Shown: one piece after another, positions 52,251-60,409 of the stretch
Numbering within the stretch: the stretch's first letter is position 1
Layout of the letters: each line of letters begins with the position of its first letter
Assembly: GCF_020923495.1 (NCBI RefSeq)
Contig: NZ_CP064048.1
Location: forward strand, 1,877,501 to 1,941,500
Source: Brevibacillus sedimenti
Lineage (GTDB): Bacteria > Bacillota > Bacilli > Brevibacillales > Brevibacillaceae
Reading direction: 5' to 3'
Length of the DNA stretch: 64,000 bases
Position numbers and translations under genes: made by a program
Notes under the pieces: model-generated
Told to the model about the DNA's origin: nothing
Seen by the model: the letters and a program-made list of their open reading frames with translations, nothing else
Database searches by the model: none

Positions 52251-52958
52251 GTGCATGGAAACGGAAACACGCTGCGTCATGAACTGAAGTACTATATTCA
52301 TCCGCACGATTACGTCGGGTTGCGCAACCGGCTGCGGGCGCTCCTTCCCTTGGACCGCCATTCCGTAAACGACGAAGGCTACCACATCCGCAGCCTGTAT
52401 TTTGACGACATCCGGGAGAGCGCGCTGTACGACAAGATCAGCGGTTACTTCCAGCGGAAAAAGTACCGCATCCGCATCTACAACGTCAGCGACCGGATCA
52501 TCCGGCTGGAGCGAAAAAGCAAGTGGAACGAGTACGTGCTCAAGGAATCGGCCCCGTTGACCCGCAGTCAGGTGTACCGGCTGCTGGAGGGTGACATCGA
52601 CTGGTTGGCGGACAAGGGGCAGCGCCTGTTGGCTGATTTTTACCAGGATCTCAAGGCAGGTGCGATGAGGCCGTCCGTCATCGTCGACTACATCCGGGAG
52701 GCGTATGTGGATGTTTCCACCAACACCCGGGTTACCTTTGACAAACAGCTGGCAGCCGGGCTTCATTCGTTTGACCTGTTTGACCCCAACCTGGCTACCT
52801 GGGAAGCGATCCAGGGGCCGCGGATGATCATGGAGATCAAATTCCGGCGCTTTTTGCCGGGGACGATTCGCTCGCTGGCGCAGGTGTCGGCTCACCAGCG
52901 TTCGGCGATCTCCAAGTACGTCCTGTGCAAGGAGAGGCAAAAAGTATACGACCGCTAA
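52251..52958 (+). CDS. VTC-domain protein (polyphosphate polymerase-like)
   Basis: A 235-residue protein with a VTC tunnel-fold domain, related to polyphosphate polymerases. Conserved basic and acidic segments line up with the family: LRHELKYYI, RSLYFDD, RKKYRIRIYN, KSKWNEYVLKE, VIVDYIREAYV, TRVTFDK and MIMEIKF. The start is GTG 52251 behind GGGAGGGGAG. Between cotH and DUF4956 it belongs to a recurrent trio; whether it makes polyphosphate or another phosphate-linked product is not known. Confidence 0.88.
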   Translation: MHGNGNTLRHELKYYIHPHDYVGLRNRLRALLPLDRHSVNDEGYHIRSLYFDDIRESALYDKISGYFQRKKYRIRIYNVSDRIIRLERKSKWNEYVLKESAPLTRSQVYRLLEGDIDWLADKGQRLLADFYQDLKAGAMRPSVIVDYIREAYVDVSTNTRVTFDKQLAAGLHSFDLFDPNLATWEAIQGPRMIMEIKFRRFLPGTIRSLAQVSAHQRSAISKYVLCKERQKVYDR

Positions 52959-53008
52959 CGGCGGATACGCGGTGGGATGCACTGTATGGATGGGAAAGGA
53001 AGTGCGTT

Positions 53009-53689
53009 ATGGACGAGCTGATTACGTTTCGGGATATCATCAAAAAAAGCGTGCTCAACCTCGGGGCGTTTACCAATGTATCGTGGGTGGACATGTGTCT
53101 GAGTCTTTTGGTCGCGTTTGCGGTCGGCATGTTTATCTACTACGTGTACCGCGTCTGCTACCGGGGAGTGGTATACAGCCACAATTACAACGTCACGTTC
53201 GTGCTGATGACGATTATCACCGCGCTGATTATCATGACCATCAGCACCAACATCGTGCTCTCGCTCGGCATGGTCGGAGCACTCAGCATCGTCCGGTTTC
53301 GGACGGCGGTCAAGGATCCGATGGACATCGTCTACATGTTTTGGGCTATCTCGGCGGGCATTGCCGCGGGGGCGAAGATATACTCCGTTGCCATCGTCGG
53401 TTCGCTGGTGGTGGGTCTTACGATCTGGTGGCTGACGCGGCGCAAGGAAGCCTCCTCCCCCTATCTGTTGATCCTGCATTACGAAGCGATTGCCGAAGAC
53501 GAGGTCAAGCGGCGGATTCGGAAAATGAACGCCGTGCTGAAGTCAAAGACGGTGCGCAAGGAGCTGACCGAGCTGACGGTGGAACTGCGGATTCGCGACG
53601 ACAACACCGCGTTTGTCAACGATTTCTCTGCATTGGAAGGGGTCAAGGACGTGGTGCTGGTCAGCTACAACGGCGAGTACGCCCAGTGA
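53009..53689 (+). CDS. DUF4956 membrane protein
   Basis: A 226-residue protein with about three or four N-terminal membrane helices and a soluble C-terminal domain. The conserved centre is SLGMVGALSIVRFRTAVKDP followed by MDIVYMFWAISAGIAAGA, typical of DUF4956. The C-terminus looks like a small alpha/beta domain (ELTELTVELRIRDDN). Function is unknown; it is a frequent partner of VTC proteins. ATG 53009 follows AAAGGAAG. It is the last gene of the Pel-type operon. Confidence 0.87.
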   Translation: MDELITFRDIIKKSVLNLGAFTNVSWVDMCLSLLVAFAVGMFIYYVYRVCYRGVVYSHNYNVTFVLMTIITALIIMTISTNIVLSLGMVGALSIVRFRTAVKDPMDIVYMFWAISAGIAAGAKIYSVAIVGSLVVGLTIWWLTRRKEASSPYLLILHYEAIAEDEVKRRIRKMNAVLKSKTVRKELTELTVELRIRDDNTAFVNDFSALEGVKDVVLVSYNGEYAQ

Positions 53690-53741
53690 TGATGTCCCCC
53701 TTGTTTGGGAAACCGGCCTGCGGGGAGGAAGGTAGGGCGTA

Positions 53742-53771
53742 TTGACAAACGCGGTCAACTGTTTTTATAAT
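53742..53771 (+). promoter_or_regulatory. Promoter of the T-box operon
   Basis: Perfect -35 TTGACA (53742-53747) and perfect -10 TATAAT (53766-53771) with an 18-bp spacer. Confidence 0.9.
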
Positions 53772-53777
53772 CTCTCA

Positions 53778-54121
53778 TGCTTACCTCCTTCCTTGCACCA
53801 GCGAAGGAGCCGACAGATGCATAGCATACCACGGCATTGAAGAGGAAGAGTAAGAGAGGGCGCTGACGTTCAGAGAGCCTGCCTGCAAGCTGAGAGGGGG
53901 GCCGTCATCTCTCTTTGAAGCCGCCTTGGAGCTCCTGCTTTTGAAATTGCGAGTAGAAAGCAGCGGATCAGCCCCCGTTATCGGGTGAAAGTCTGTGCAG
54001 GACTTTCCGAGTCTGCTTTTCGTGAGGAGAGCAGAAAAGCTGAGTGGTACCGCGATTCCGTCGCCTCAGCAATCGAATCTTTGGGACGAATGTTCCGGGT
54101 TCGGTTGCGGGGCGATTTTTT
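53778..54121 (+). promoter_or_regulatory. T-box leader, probably alanine-specific
   Basis: The AGTA box at 53849-53852 and the helix AAGAGAG/CTCTCTT lead to TGAA followed by the likely specifier codon GCC (Ala) at 53920-53922. The T-box core GAGTGGTACCGCG is at 54042-54054. Its antiterminator (GCTGAG/CTCAGC) competes with a strong terminator: TCGCCTC and GCAATCGAA (from 54061) pair with TTCGGTTGC and GGGGCGA, ending in six Ts at 54121. Uncharged tRNA should allow read-through into alaR-alaT. A CCG (Pro) reading one base later is less likely. Confidence 0.9.
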
Positions 54122-54174
54122 GTTGGAGTACGCGGGTTGGCCACGCGCAATTTTACAGGAATGGAGTGGAAGTA

Positions 54175-54675
54175 ATGGATCGTCAAAAGCAGCGTGAACT
54201 CTTGCGGCTGCTGGAACAGGACAGCCGCCTGACCCCGGAACAGATCGCCAGCTTGTTGGCCGAACCAGTGGATAGCGTAAAAGAGACAATCGCCCGGCTG
54301 GAAGCGGATAAAGTGATCGTCAAGTATCCCGCGCTGATCAACTGGGAGCTGGTGGAGGACCATCCGTACGTGACGGCCATGATCGATGTCAAGGTGACGC
54401 CGAAGCGGGAAGTGGGTTTTGACGAGGTGGCGGAGCGAATCTGCCGTTTCCCGGAAGTGAAGGCCGTCTACCTGATGTCCGGCGCCAGCTACGACCTGTC
54501 CGTCGTGCTGGAAGGAAAAACGATGCGGGAAGTGGCGTCGTTTGTGTCGCAAAAGCTGGCCACGCTGGATTCCGTCGTCTCGACCGCGACCCACTTTATC
54601 CTCAAGCGGTACAAACACGACGGCATTCAGTTTGAAGACAGAGACGAAGACCACAGGATGGTGGTAACCCCATGA
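54175..54675 (+). CDS. alaR: Lrp/AsnC-family regulator, AlaR-like
   Basis: A 166-residue regulator with an N-terminal helix-turn-helix (SRLTPEQIASLLAEPVDSVK) and a C-terminal Lrp-type ligand domain (VTAMIDVKVTP, VYLMSGASYDLSVVLEGKTM). It precedes an alanine-transaminase-like gene with a 4-nt overlap (ATGA), as yugG/alaR precedes yugH/alaT in B. subtilis. ATG 54175 follows GGAGTGGA and lies outside the T-box terminator; longer frames run back into the T-box. It is predicted to sense alanine or a related amino acid. Confidence 0.88.
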   Translation: MDRQKQRELLRLLEQDSRLTPEQIASLLAEPVDSVKETIARLEADKVIVKYPALINWELVEDHPYVTAMIDVKVTPKREVGFDEVAERICRFPEVKAVYLMSGASYDLSVVLEGKTMREVASFVSQKLATLDSVVSTATHFILKRYKHDGIQFEDRDEDHRMVVTP

Positions 54676-55850
54676 GTCAGCAAATCAGTGTACGTCAGCG
54701 CTTGTCCGCCACGGTCGCCTCGCTCAAGCCGTCGGGCATCCGCCGTTTCTTTGACCTGGCCGCTTCGATGGAAGGGGTCATCTCGCTCGGGGTAGGGGAA
54801 CCGGATTTCGTCACCCCGTGGCGCGTGCGGGAAGCCTGCATCGCCTCGCTGGAACGGGGCTACACGGCGTATACCTCCAATGCCGGTCTCATCGAGCTGC
54901 GCAGGGAGATTCACAAGTACCTGGAGGAGCGCTTCGCCGTCTCGTACCATCCGGAAAAAGAGATCATGATTACAGTCGGCGCCAGTGAAGCGATTGACAT
55001 CGCGCTGCGGGCCATCGTCGATCCTGGCGACGAGGTATTGGTCGTCGAGCCCTGCTATGTCTCCTACGAACCGGTCATCCGTCTGGCCGGCGGGGTGCCG
55101 GTGTTTTTGCACACGCGCGCGGAGCAGTCGTTTAAATTAACGCCTGAGGAGCTGGAGGCGCACATCACGCCGCGCACCAAGGCGATCATCTTCTGCTACC
55201 CGAACAACCCGACCGGCAGCACGATGTCGGCGGAGGAGTGGAAGCGGCTGATCCCGATCCTCGTCAAGCACGATCTGCTGGTCATCTCCGACGAGATTTA
55301 CGCGGAGCTGAGTTACGGTCAGCGGCATGAGAGCATCGCCGCCCTGCCCGGGATGAAGGAGAGGACGATCCTGATCTCCGGTTTTTCCAAAGCGTTCGCG
55401 ATGACGGGCTGGCGCCTCGGCTACGTCTGCGCGCCGGAAGATCTGCTCGGCGGCATGCTGAAGATTCACCAGTACACCATGCTGTGCGCGCCGATCATGG
55501 CGCAGATGGCCGCTCTGGAGGCGCTGCGGCATGGTCAGGCGGACATGGAGAGGATGGTGGAAAGCTACCGGCAGCGGCGCAATTTCGTCGTGCAGGGATT
55601 CAAGGAGATCGGCCTGTCCTGCCACGAGCCGGAAGGGGCGTTTTACGCGTTTCCTTCGATCGCGTCCACCGGGCTGGATGCCGGCGAGTTTGCCGAGCGG
55701 CTGCTGATGGAGGAAAAGGTGGCCGTGGTGCCGGGTGATGTGTTTGGCGACAGCGGCAGAGGCCACATCCGCTGCTCCTACGCCACTTCCCTGGATCAGC
55801 TTGGGAAGGCGCTGGAACGGATGGGGCGGTTCGTGCAGCGACTGTCGTAA
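54672..55850 (+). CDS. alaT: Aminotransferase class I/II, AlaT-like
   Basis: A PLP-dependent transaminase of 392 residues. The PLP Lys is in ILISGFSKAFAMTGWRLGY; other fold-type I features are GVGEPDFVTP, TVGASEAIDIALRA, CYPNNPTGSTMS and VISDEIYAELSYG. It matches the YugH/AlaT alanine transaminase group, converting pyruvate plus glutamate to alanine, though class I enzymes are hard to separate by eye. The alanine T-box and adjacent AlaR-like regulator support the assignment. A terminator follows. Confidence 0.87.
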   Translation: MSQQISVRQRLSATVASLKPSGIRRFFDLAASMEGVISLGVGEPDFVTPWRVREACIASLERGYTAYTSNAGLIELRREIHKYLEERFAVSYHPEKEIMITVGASEAIDIALRAIVDPGDEVLVVEPCYVSYEPVIRLAGGVPVFLHTRAEQSFKLTPEELEAHITPRTKAIIFCYPNNPTGSTMSAEEWKRLIPILVKHDLLVISDEIYAELSYGQRHESIAALPGMKERTILISGFSKAFAMTGWRLGYVCAPEDLLGGMLKIHQYTMLCAPIMAQMAALEALRHGQADMERMVESYRQRRNFVVQGFKEIGLSCHEPEGAFYAFPSIASTGLDAGEFAERLLMEEKVAVVPGDVFGDSGRGHIRCSYATSLDQLGKALERMGRFVQRLS

Positions 55851-55856
55851 AAAGGG

Positions 55857-55881
55857 AAAGGCCGGGGGTTCCCCGGCCTTT
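55857..55881. terminator. Bidirectional terminator between alaT and lysP
   Basis: An 11-bp stem AAAGGCCGGGG/CCCCGGCCTTT with a 3-nt loop. Confidence 0.85.
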
Positions 55882-55891
55882 GCTATACCGA

Positions 55892-57346
55892 TTAGTTGGA
55901 TATCGTTGATTCGTCCGTGGAGAGATCCACTTCCCGCAGCGGCACCACTTTCGTCTTTTTCACGGCTTTGTAGCCGAGCCAGACGATTAAAAACAGCGGC
56001 AGGCCGATGTACGAGACGAGAATGCCGTTCCAATCGATCGTCTCCCCGGTGAAGGCGGTGTAGTTTTGGCCGAGGATGACGAAACAGCAGACGACGAATG
56101 CGAAAATCGGGCCAAACGGGAACCACTTCGCCCGGTACGGCAGTTCGTTCAAATCGCGGCCTTGGGCTGCAAACGCTTTGCGGAAGCGGTAGTGGCTGAT
56201 TGCGATGCCCAGCCAGGCAATAAACCCGGACATCCCCGAGGCGTTGAGCAGCCAGATGTAGACAGTCCCGTCGCCAAACAGGGAGGCGAGAAACGCAAAC
56301 ATCCCGATGCTGGCAGTCAGCAGCAGCGCATTAACCGGAACGCCCCGCTTGTTTACCTTGCTGAACAGCTTGGGCGCCTTGCCTTCCTTGGCCAGCGTCC
56401 ACAGCATACGGGTGGAGGCGTACATGCCGGAGTTGCCCGCCGACAGGACGGAGGTCAGGATGACGGCGTTCATGACGGATGCGGCAAAGGCGAGTCCGGC
56501 TTTTTGGAACACCAGCGTAAACGGGCTGATCGCGATGTTCTCGATGTCGCCGTTGACCAGGTTGGGGTTGTCGTACGGGATCAACAGCCCAATCACGAAG
56601 ATCGCCAGGATGTAGAACAGCAGGATGCGCCAAAACACCTGCTTGATCGCTTTCGGCACGTTTTTGGCAGGGTTTTCGCTTTCACCCGCAGCGATCCCGA
56701 CCAGCTCCGTCCCCTGGAAGGAGAAGCCGGCGATCATGAAGACGCCGAGCATCGCCATGAAGCCGCCGTTGAACGGTGCATCGCCGACGGTAAAGTTGCG
56801 GAAGCCGACTGCTTCACCGCCCATGATGCCCAAGATCATCAGCAGGCCGATGACGATGAAGATGATTACGGTCGCTACCTTGATGAGGGAAAACCAGTAT
56901 TCCGATTCGCCGTATCCTTTTACAGACAAATAATTCAGACCAAACATAAGCGCGAGGAACAGGGCGCTCCACAAGATGGACGGCGTGTCGGGGAACCAGT
57001 ATTTCATGATCAAGGCCCCGGCTGACAGCTCGACGGCGATGGTGATGGCCCAGTTGTACCAGTAGTTCCACCCCAGCGCAAAGCCGAGGGACGGATCGAC
57101 GAACTTCGTCGCGTAGGTGGAAAATGAACCGGAGACGGGGAGAAACGCCGCCATCTCGCCCAAACTGGTCATCAGGAAGTAGACCATCAGGCTGATGGCC
57201 GCGTAGGCGACGAGTGCGCCGCCCGGACCGGCGGAGTGGATGGAGCCGCCGCTCGCCAAAAACAGCCCCGTGCCGATGGAGCCGCCAATGGCGATCATGG
57301 TCAGATGTCGGGCCTTGAGGCCCCGCTGCAGTTGATTGGATTCCAT
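55892..57346 (-). CDS. lysP: Lysine-specific permease LysP
   Basis: An APC-family amino acid transporter of 484 residues with 12 predicted helices. It resembles E. coli LysP closely: LKARHLTMIAIGGSIGTGLF, YFLMTSLGEMAAFLPVSGSF, ALGWNYWYNWAITIAVELSA, GFSFQGTELVGIAAGESENP and SAGNSGMYASTRMLW. The L-box riboswitch upstream independently supports lysine as the substrate. I chose ATG 57346 by family length, although its nearest site AAAGG is 14 nt away; ATG 57397 lies at the edge of the riboswitch terminator and has no site. Confidence 0.93.
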   Translation of the reverse strand: MESNQLQRGLKARHLTMIAIGGSIGTGLFLASGGSIHSAGPGGALVAYAAISLMVYFLMTSLGEMAAFLPVSGSFSTYATKFVDPSLGFALGWNYWYNWAITIAVELSAGALIMKYWFPDTPSILWSALFLALMFGLNYLSVKGYGESEYWFSLIKVATVIIFIVIGLLMILGIMGGEAVGFRNFTVGDAPFNGGFMAMLGVFMIAGFSFQGTELVGIAAGESENPAKNVPKAIKQVFWRILLFYILAIFVIGLLIPYDNPNLVNGDIENIAISPFTLVFQKAGLAFAASVMNAVILTSVLSAGNSGMYASTRMLWTLAKEGKAPKLFSKVNKRGVPVNALLLTASIGMFAFLASLFGDGTVYIWLLNASGMSGFIAWLGIAISHYRFRKAFAAQGRDLNELPYRAKWFPFGPIFAFVVCCFVILGQNYTAFTGETIDWNGILVSYIGLPLFLIVWLGYKAVKKTKVVPLREVDLSTDESTISN

Positions 57347-57397
57347 GAGTGCTTGCACGACCTTTCTACAAAGATAGTCAGAAGGAAGGTCGGACAT

Positions 57398-57428
57398 AAA
57401 AAATACCGCCCCAACGAACAGGGCGGTA
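57398..57428 (-). terminator. Riboswitch expression-platform terminator
   Basis: Minus-strand stem TACCGCCC/GGGCGGTA followed by a T-run, between the lysine aptamer and lysP. Confidence 0.88.
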
Positions 57429-57458
57429 CTGTTACATCCCCACCAAGCCTTCGTTGAA

Positions 57459-57636
57459 GATAGCACATCACGTTTGCCCGGCTCGCAAACGTGACAGTTC
57501 TGCCCCTTTCGAGTACAGCCCCAGCCCGTGTGCCCAGAGAATGCACAGCGGACTTCGGCGGCTTTTCCCTCCTCTGGAGTCATCGATCTTCTCTGGATCT
57601 CGTGCCAGAATCATATAAAAGCCGCGACCTCTATCC
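57459..57636 (-). promoter_or_regulatory. Lysine riboswitch (L-box)
   Basis: On the minus strand the aptamer begins GATAGAGGTCGCGG and ends with CTATC, which closes P1. Conserved L-box blocks follow in order: AGAGGTCGCGG, GAGGAGGGAAAAGCCGCCGAA, then ACGGGCTGGGGCTGT and GGCAGAACTGTCA. Lysine binding should favour the downstream terminator and switch off lysP. Confidence 0.92.
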
Positions 57637-57654
57637 CCATCGCATGTGATGAGG

Positions 57655-57683
57655 ATAATCTGTGAAGTTTTGTTACGGTTCAA
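57655..57683 (-). promoter_or_regulatory. Promoter of the L-box-lysP transcript
   Basis: -35 TTGAAC, 17-bp spacer and -10 GATTAT on the minus strand, with the start about 12 nt before the aptamer. Confidence 0.75.
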
Positions 57684-57987
57684 GTATATAGAAAATCGCG
57701 GCAAAATCAAGCACTAAAAACTGTAAGAGGTCGTTTTGCATACAAAGCGATTAGCTGAAATGATTTTTTATTGAAGAACATGCACAAGACCAGCCATGAG
57801 ATATTCATTTTTTACAAGCTTTCTGATGAAATAAAACGGCTGCCCCAACATCACAACAAAAGCAAGGTAAGCGGGGGAAGGACTCCTTCACTCAAAACTA
57901 TTTTCCGCATACCTATTTATTTACGTTTGGGACCCAGTAATTTCCTTCATTCTAGACTGACTTGTCCGAAAAATTCGATCATTTTCG
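57684..57987. other. AT-rich intergenic region
   Basis: No gene or clear signal seen. An open frame at 57771-57998 lacks a ribosome binding site and a protein-like pattern, and I do not call it. Confidence 0.6.
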
Positions 57988-58017
57988 TTGACAGTTAGAA
58001 AAGAAACTGGTTATACT
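57988..58017 (+). promoter_or_regulatory. Promoter of the ABC importer operon
   Basis: Perfect -35 TTGACA at 57988-57993 and -10 TATACT at 58012-58017 with an 18-bp spacer. It produces a leader of about 170 nt. Confidence 0.82.
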
Positions 58018-58062
58018 GGAAGAAACACTGATCGGATAGCATATTTTCCCATACGGTTAGGC

Positions 58063-58140
58063 GGAGAAACGGAGAAACCCTTACCCGTAAACACACTCCC
58101 AAAGGGGGATGTGTTTATCTACGTGAGGGTTTTTCTTTTT
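58063..58140 (+). promoter_or_regulatory. Leader antitermination site of the ABC operon (putative GlpP target)
   Basis: Two tandem copies of GGAGAAAC at 58063-58070 and 58071-58078 overlap the 5' arm of a strong terminator. The terminator pairs AACCCTTAC with GTGAGGGTT and GTAAACACA with TGTGTTTAT, ending in TTTTTCTTTTT. A protein bound to the repeats would block the terminator. A similar tandem repeat lies in the glpD leader at 63556-63571. Confidence 0.7.
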
Positions 58141-58195
58141 CCTCGGAAACTGTTTGACTATTCGATCAACAATCACAGAAAGAGGGGTCTGACAC

Positions 58196-59266
58196 ATGTT
58201 GAAAAAATGGTTGAACGTAGCAGCCACAGCCGTTTTGCTCTCCACTGTCGCCTTGGCAGGGTGCTCCTCCGGCCAGGAGGCTTCGTCCGGCAGCACACCG
58301 GCGGGAGACGGATCGGGAGGAACAAAAGAACTGGGCCCGATCGCGCTGTATTCCCCTGAGACGCCGGATATGACCAAAGAAATTGGTCTCAATTTTGAAA
58401 AGGCTTTCAAAGGGTCTTCCATCAACGTGCAGTACGCGGGGACCAACGTGCTGGTCAACCGCATGATTGCGGAAAAAGACAACCCGCAGGCGGACGTCTG
58501 GTACGGCGGCGGAGGATTCCTGCCGTTTGAAGCGGCCAAGGACAAGGACATCATCACATCGTACACGCCGGAAGCAATCAAGGATTGGCCGGAAGTGCGG
58601 GACGGCATCAAGCTCCGCGACAAGGACTGGAAGTGGATCGGCGCGGAAGTGTTCGTACTCGGCTTTGCCTACAACAGCGACCTGGTGAAGCCGGAAGAGG
58701 CGCCGAAAACCTGGGACGACCTGCTTGACCCCAAATGGAAGGGCAAAATCCAGATGCCCAACCCCGCCGCTTCCGGCACAGCCACCCTCACTGTGCTGAG
58801 TCAACTGATGGCCCGCGGCGAAGAGCAGGGCTGGGACTACTTCAAAAAATTGGTGGAACAGATGAGCGCCATGCCCGACTCCGGCTCCGCACCTTCCAAA
58901 GCAGTAGCCAAAGGGGAGGCGCACATTGCGATCGCCTTTGACTTCATGGTGTACGAAATGAAGGCCAAGGGGGAGAAAATCGATTTCATCGTGCCGGACA
59001 AGACGCCGGTCATCGTCAACCCGGTGTCGCTCGTAAAAGACGGCCCGAATCCTGATGGCGGCAAGGCGCTGATCGACTACCTGCTGTCCAAGGAAGGGCA
59101 GCAAACGCTGGCCAACTGGTACCATATCCCGATCTCCAAAGACGTGGAGTCGAAAACGCCGCTTACCCTGGAGAAAGTCATCCCGCACGCGCAGGAGCTG
59201 GACATCGACTGGGTCGTGAGCAACTACGACCGGGTGCGCAACGAGTGGCGGCAAAAATTCCAGTAA
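58196..59266 (+). CDS. ABC transporter substrate-binding lipoprotein (AfuA/phosphonate-type)
   Basis: A 356-residue periplasmic-type binding protein anchored by lipidation: the lipobox is VALAGC with Cys23. The mature part follows the AfuA/iron(III)/2-aminoethylphosphonate-type binding family, with PQADVWYGGGGFLPFEAAKD, PKTWDDLLDPKWKGKIQMPN and NYDRVRNEWRQKF. Family names cover iron, phosphonate and hexose-phosphate import, so the name alone does not fix the substrate. The HAD phosphatase and glp genes downstream, and the GlpP-like leader, favour a phosphorylated compound such as glycerol-3-phosphate or a phosphodiester. Confidence 0.87.
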   Translation: MLKKWLNVAATAVLLSTVALAGCSSGQEASSGSTPAGDGSGGTKELGPIALYSPETPDMTKEIGLNFEKAFKGSSINVQYAGTNVLVNRMIAEKDNPQADVWYGGGGFLPFEAAKDKDIITSYTPEAIKDWPEVRDGIKLRDKDWKWIGAEVFVLGFAYNSDLVKPEEAPKTWDDLLDPKWKGKIQMPNPAASGTATLTVLSQLMARGEEQGWDYFKKLVEQMSAMPDSGSAPSKAVAKGEAHIAIAFDFMVYEMKAKGEKIDFIVPDKTPVIVNPVSLVKDGPNPDGGKALIDYLLSKEGQQTLANWYHIPISKDVESKTPLTLEKVIPHAQELDIDWVVSNYDRVRNEWRQKFQ

Positions 59267-59278
59267 GGAGGCTCTTGC

Positions 59279-60409
59279 ATGGGGTCGGTTCGAATCGAGC
59301 ACTTGCACAAGCAATTCAACGGAATCACCGCTTTGGAAGACGTCAATCTGGAGATTCGCGAAGGCGAATTCTTCGCTCTGCTGGGGCCATCCGGCTGCGG
59401 CAAAACGACGACCATGCGCTGTGTGGCCGGTTTTGAAAGCCCCACCTCAGGAAAGATTTTCATCGGGGAGCGGGATGTAAGCCACGTGCCCGCCAACCAG
59501 CGGAACTGCGGCATGGTGTTTCAAAGCTACGCGCTTTTTCCCCATCTCAGCGTATTTGAAAACGTCGCCTACAGCCTGCAGGTGCGCCGCTTTTACCAGG
59601 GCGGCCTGGGCACGAAGCTGTCCGTGCTGGCCCACATGCTCAACCGCAAGCTGGGGAAAGTGGACAAGGAGATCGAACAAAAGGTGCGTGACGCCCTTGA
59701 CTTCGTCGAGCTTGGCCACCTCGCCGACCGACTGCCCGGACAGCTTTCGGGCGGCCAGCAGCAGCGCGTGGCGCTGGCCCGGGCGCTGATCATGGAGCCG
59801 GCCGTCCTGCTGATGGATGAGCCGCTGTCCAACCTGGACAAAAAGCTGCGCAACAGCATGCGCGTCACGATTCGGCGCATCCAGCAGAAAGTGGGGATCA
59901 CGACGATTTTCGTGACGCACGACCAGGAAGAAGCGATGAGCATGGCCGACCGCGTGGCGGTGATGCAGGGTGGCAAACTGGTGCAGGTGGACACGCCCAC
60001 GTCCCTGTACAGCCAGCCAGCCTCCACGTTTGTCGCCGATTTCGTCGGCTCGTCCAACATCTTTAAAGCGACGGTGAAGGAGTCCGGCGAGGCGGGCACG
60101 GTGCTGCAGCTCGTCGGCGACGGAATCATCCGCTCCGCGTTTTCGACCAACCGCAGCGAAGTGGACGTGATTATCCGGCCGGAAAGCATCCGTCTGTTCG
60201 CGGACGGGACGCAGGCGGATGCGGGAGACAATCTGCTGGAAGGCACGATCTTGATGTCCACCTATCTGGGAGCGACCATCCGCTACGACGTGCAGGTGGG
60301 GCAGCTGCAGATGGAAGTGGACAAAACCTTTGAAGCGGGCAGCCCGGTGCTGCCGGCGGGGACGAACGTGAAGCTGGCAATCGATCCGAATGTCGTGGTG
60401 ATCTTATGA
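59279..60409 (+). CDS. ABC transporter ATP-binding protein
   Basis: The ATPase subunit, 376 residues. Walker A is GPSGCGKTTTMRCVAGFESP, the signature is LSGGQQQRVALARALIMEP, Walker B is VLLMDEPLSNLDKKLR and the switch His is in FVTHDQEEAMSMADR. A C-terminal TOBE-like regulatory domain starts near residue 270 (FKATVKESGEAGTVLQL). It starts behind AAGGAGG, 12 nt after the binding protein, and overlaps the permease by 4 nt (ATGA). Confidence 0.93.
   Translation: MGSVRIEHLHKQFNGITALEDVNLEIREGEFFALLGPSGCGKTTTMRCVAGFESPTSGKIFIGERDVSHVPANQRNCGMVFQSYALFPHLSVFENVAYSLQVRRFYQGGLGTKLSVLAHMLNRKLGKVDKEIEQKVRDALDFVELGHLADRLPGQLSGGQQQRVALARALIMEPAVLLMDEPLSNLDKKLRNSMRVTIRRIQQKVGITTIFVTHDQEEAMSMADRVAVMQGGKLVQVDTPTSLYSQPASTFVADFVGSSNIFKATVKESGEAGTVLQLVGDGIIRSAFSTNRSEVDVIIRPESIRLFADGTQADAGDNLLEGTILMSTYLGATIRYDVQVGQLQMEVDKTFEAGSPVLPAGTNVKLAIDPNVVVIL

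Noticed and set aside
50436-52982. 848-codon open frame on the minus strand opposite the cotH-like and VTC genes
   Set aside because: It is a shadow created by GC-rich codon use; the plus-strand proteins have recognisable domains, signals and ribosome binding sites, while the antisense product shows no domain.
57771-57998. 75-codon open frame between lysP and the ABC operon
   Set aside because: AT-rich noncoding-type sequence, no ribosome binding site, and its end overlaps the -35 of the importer promoter.
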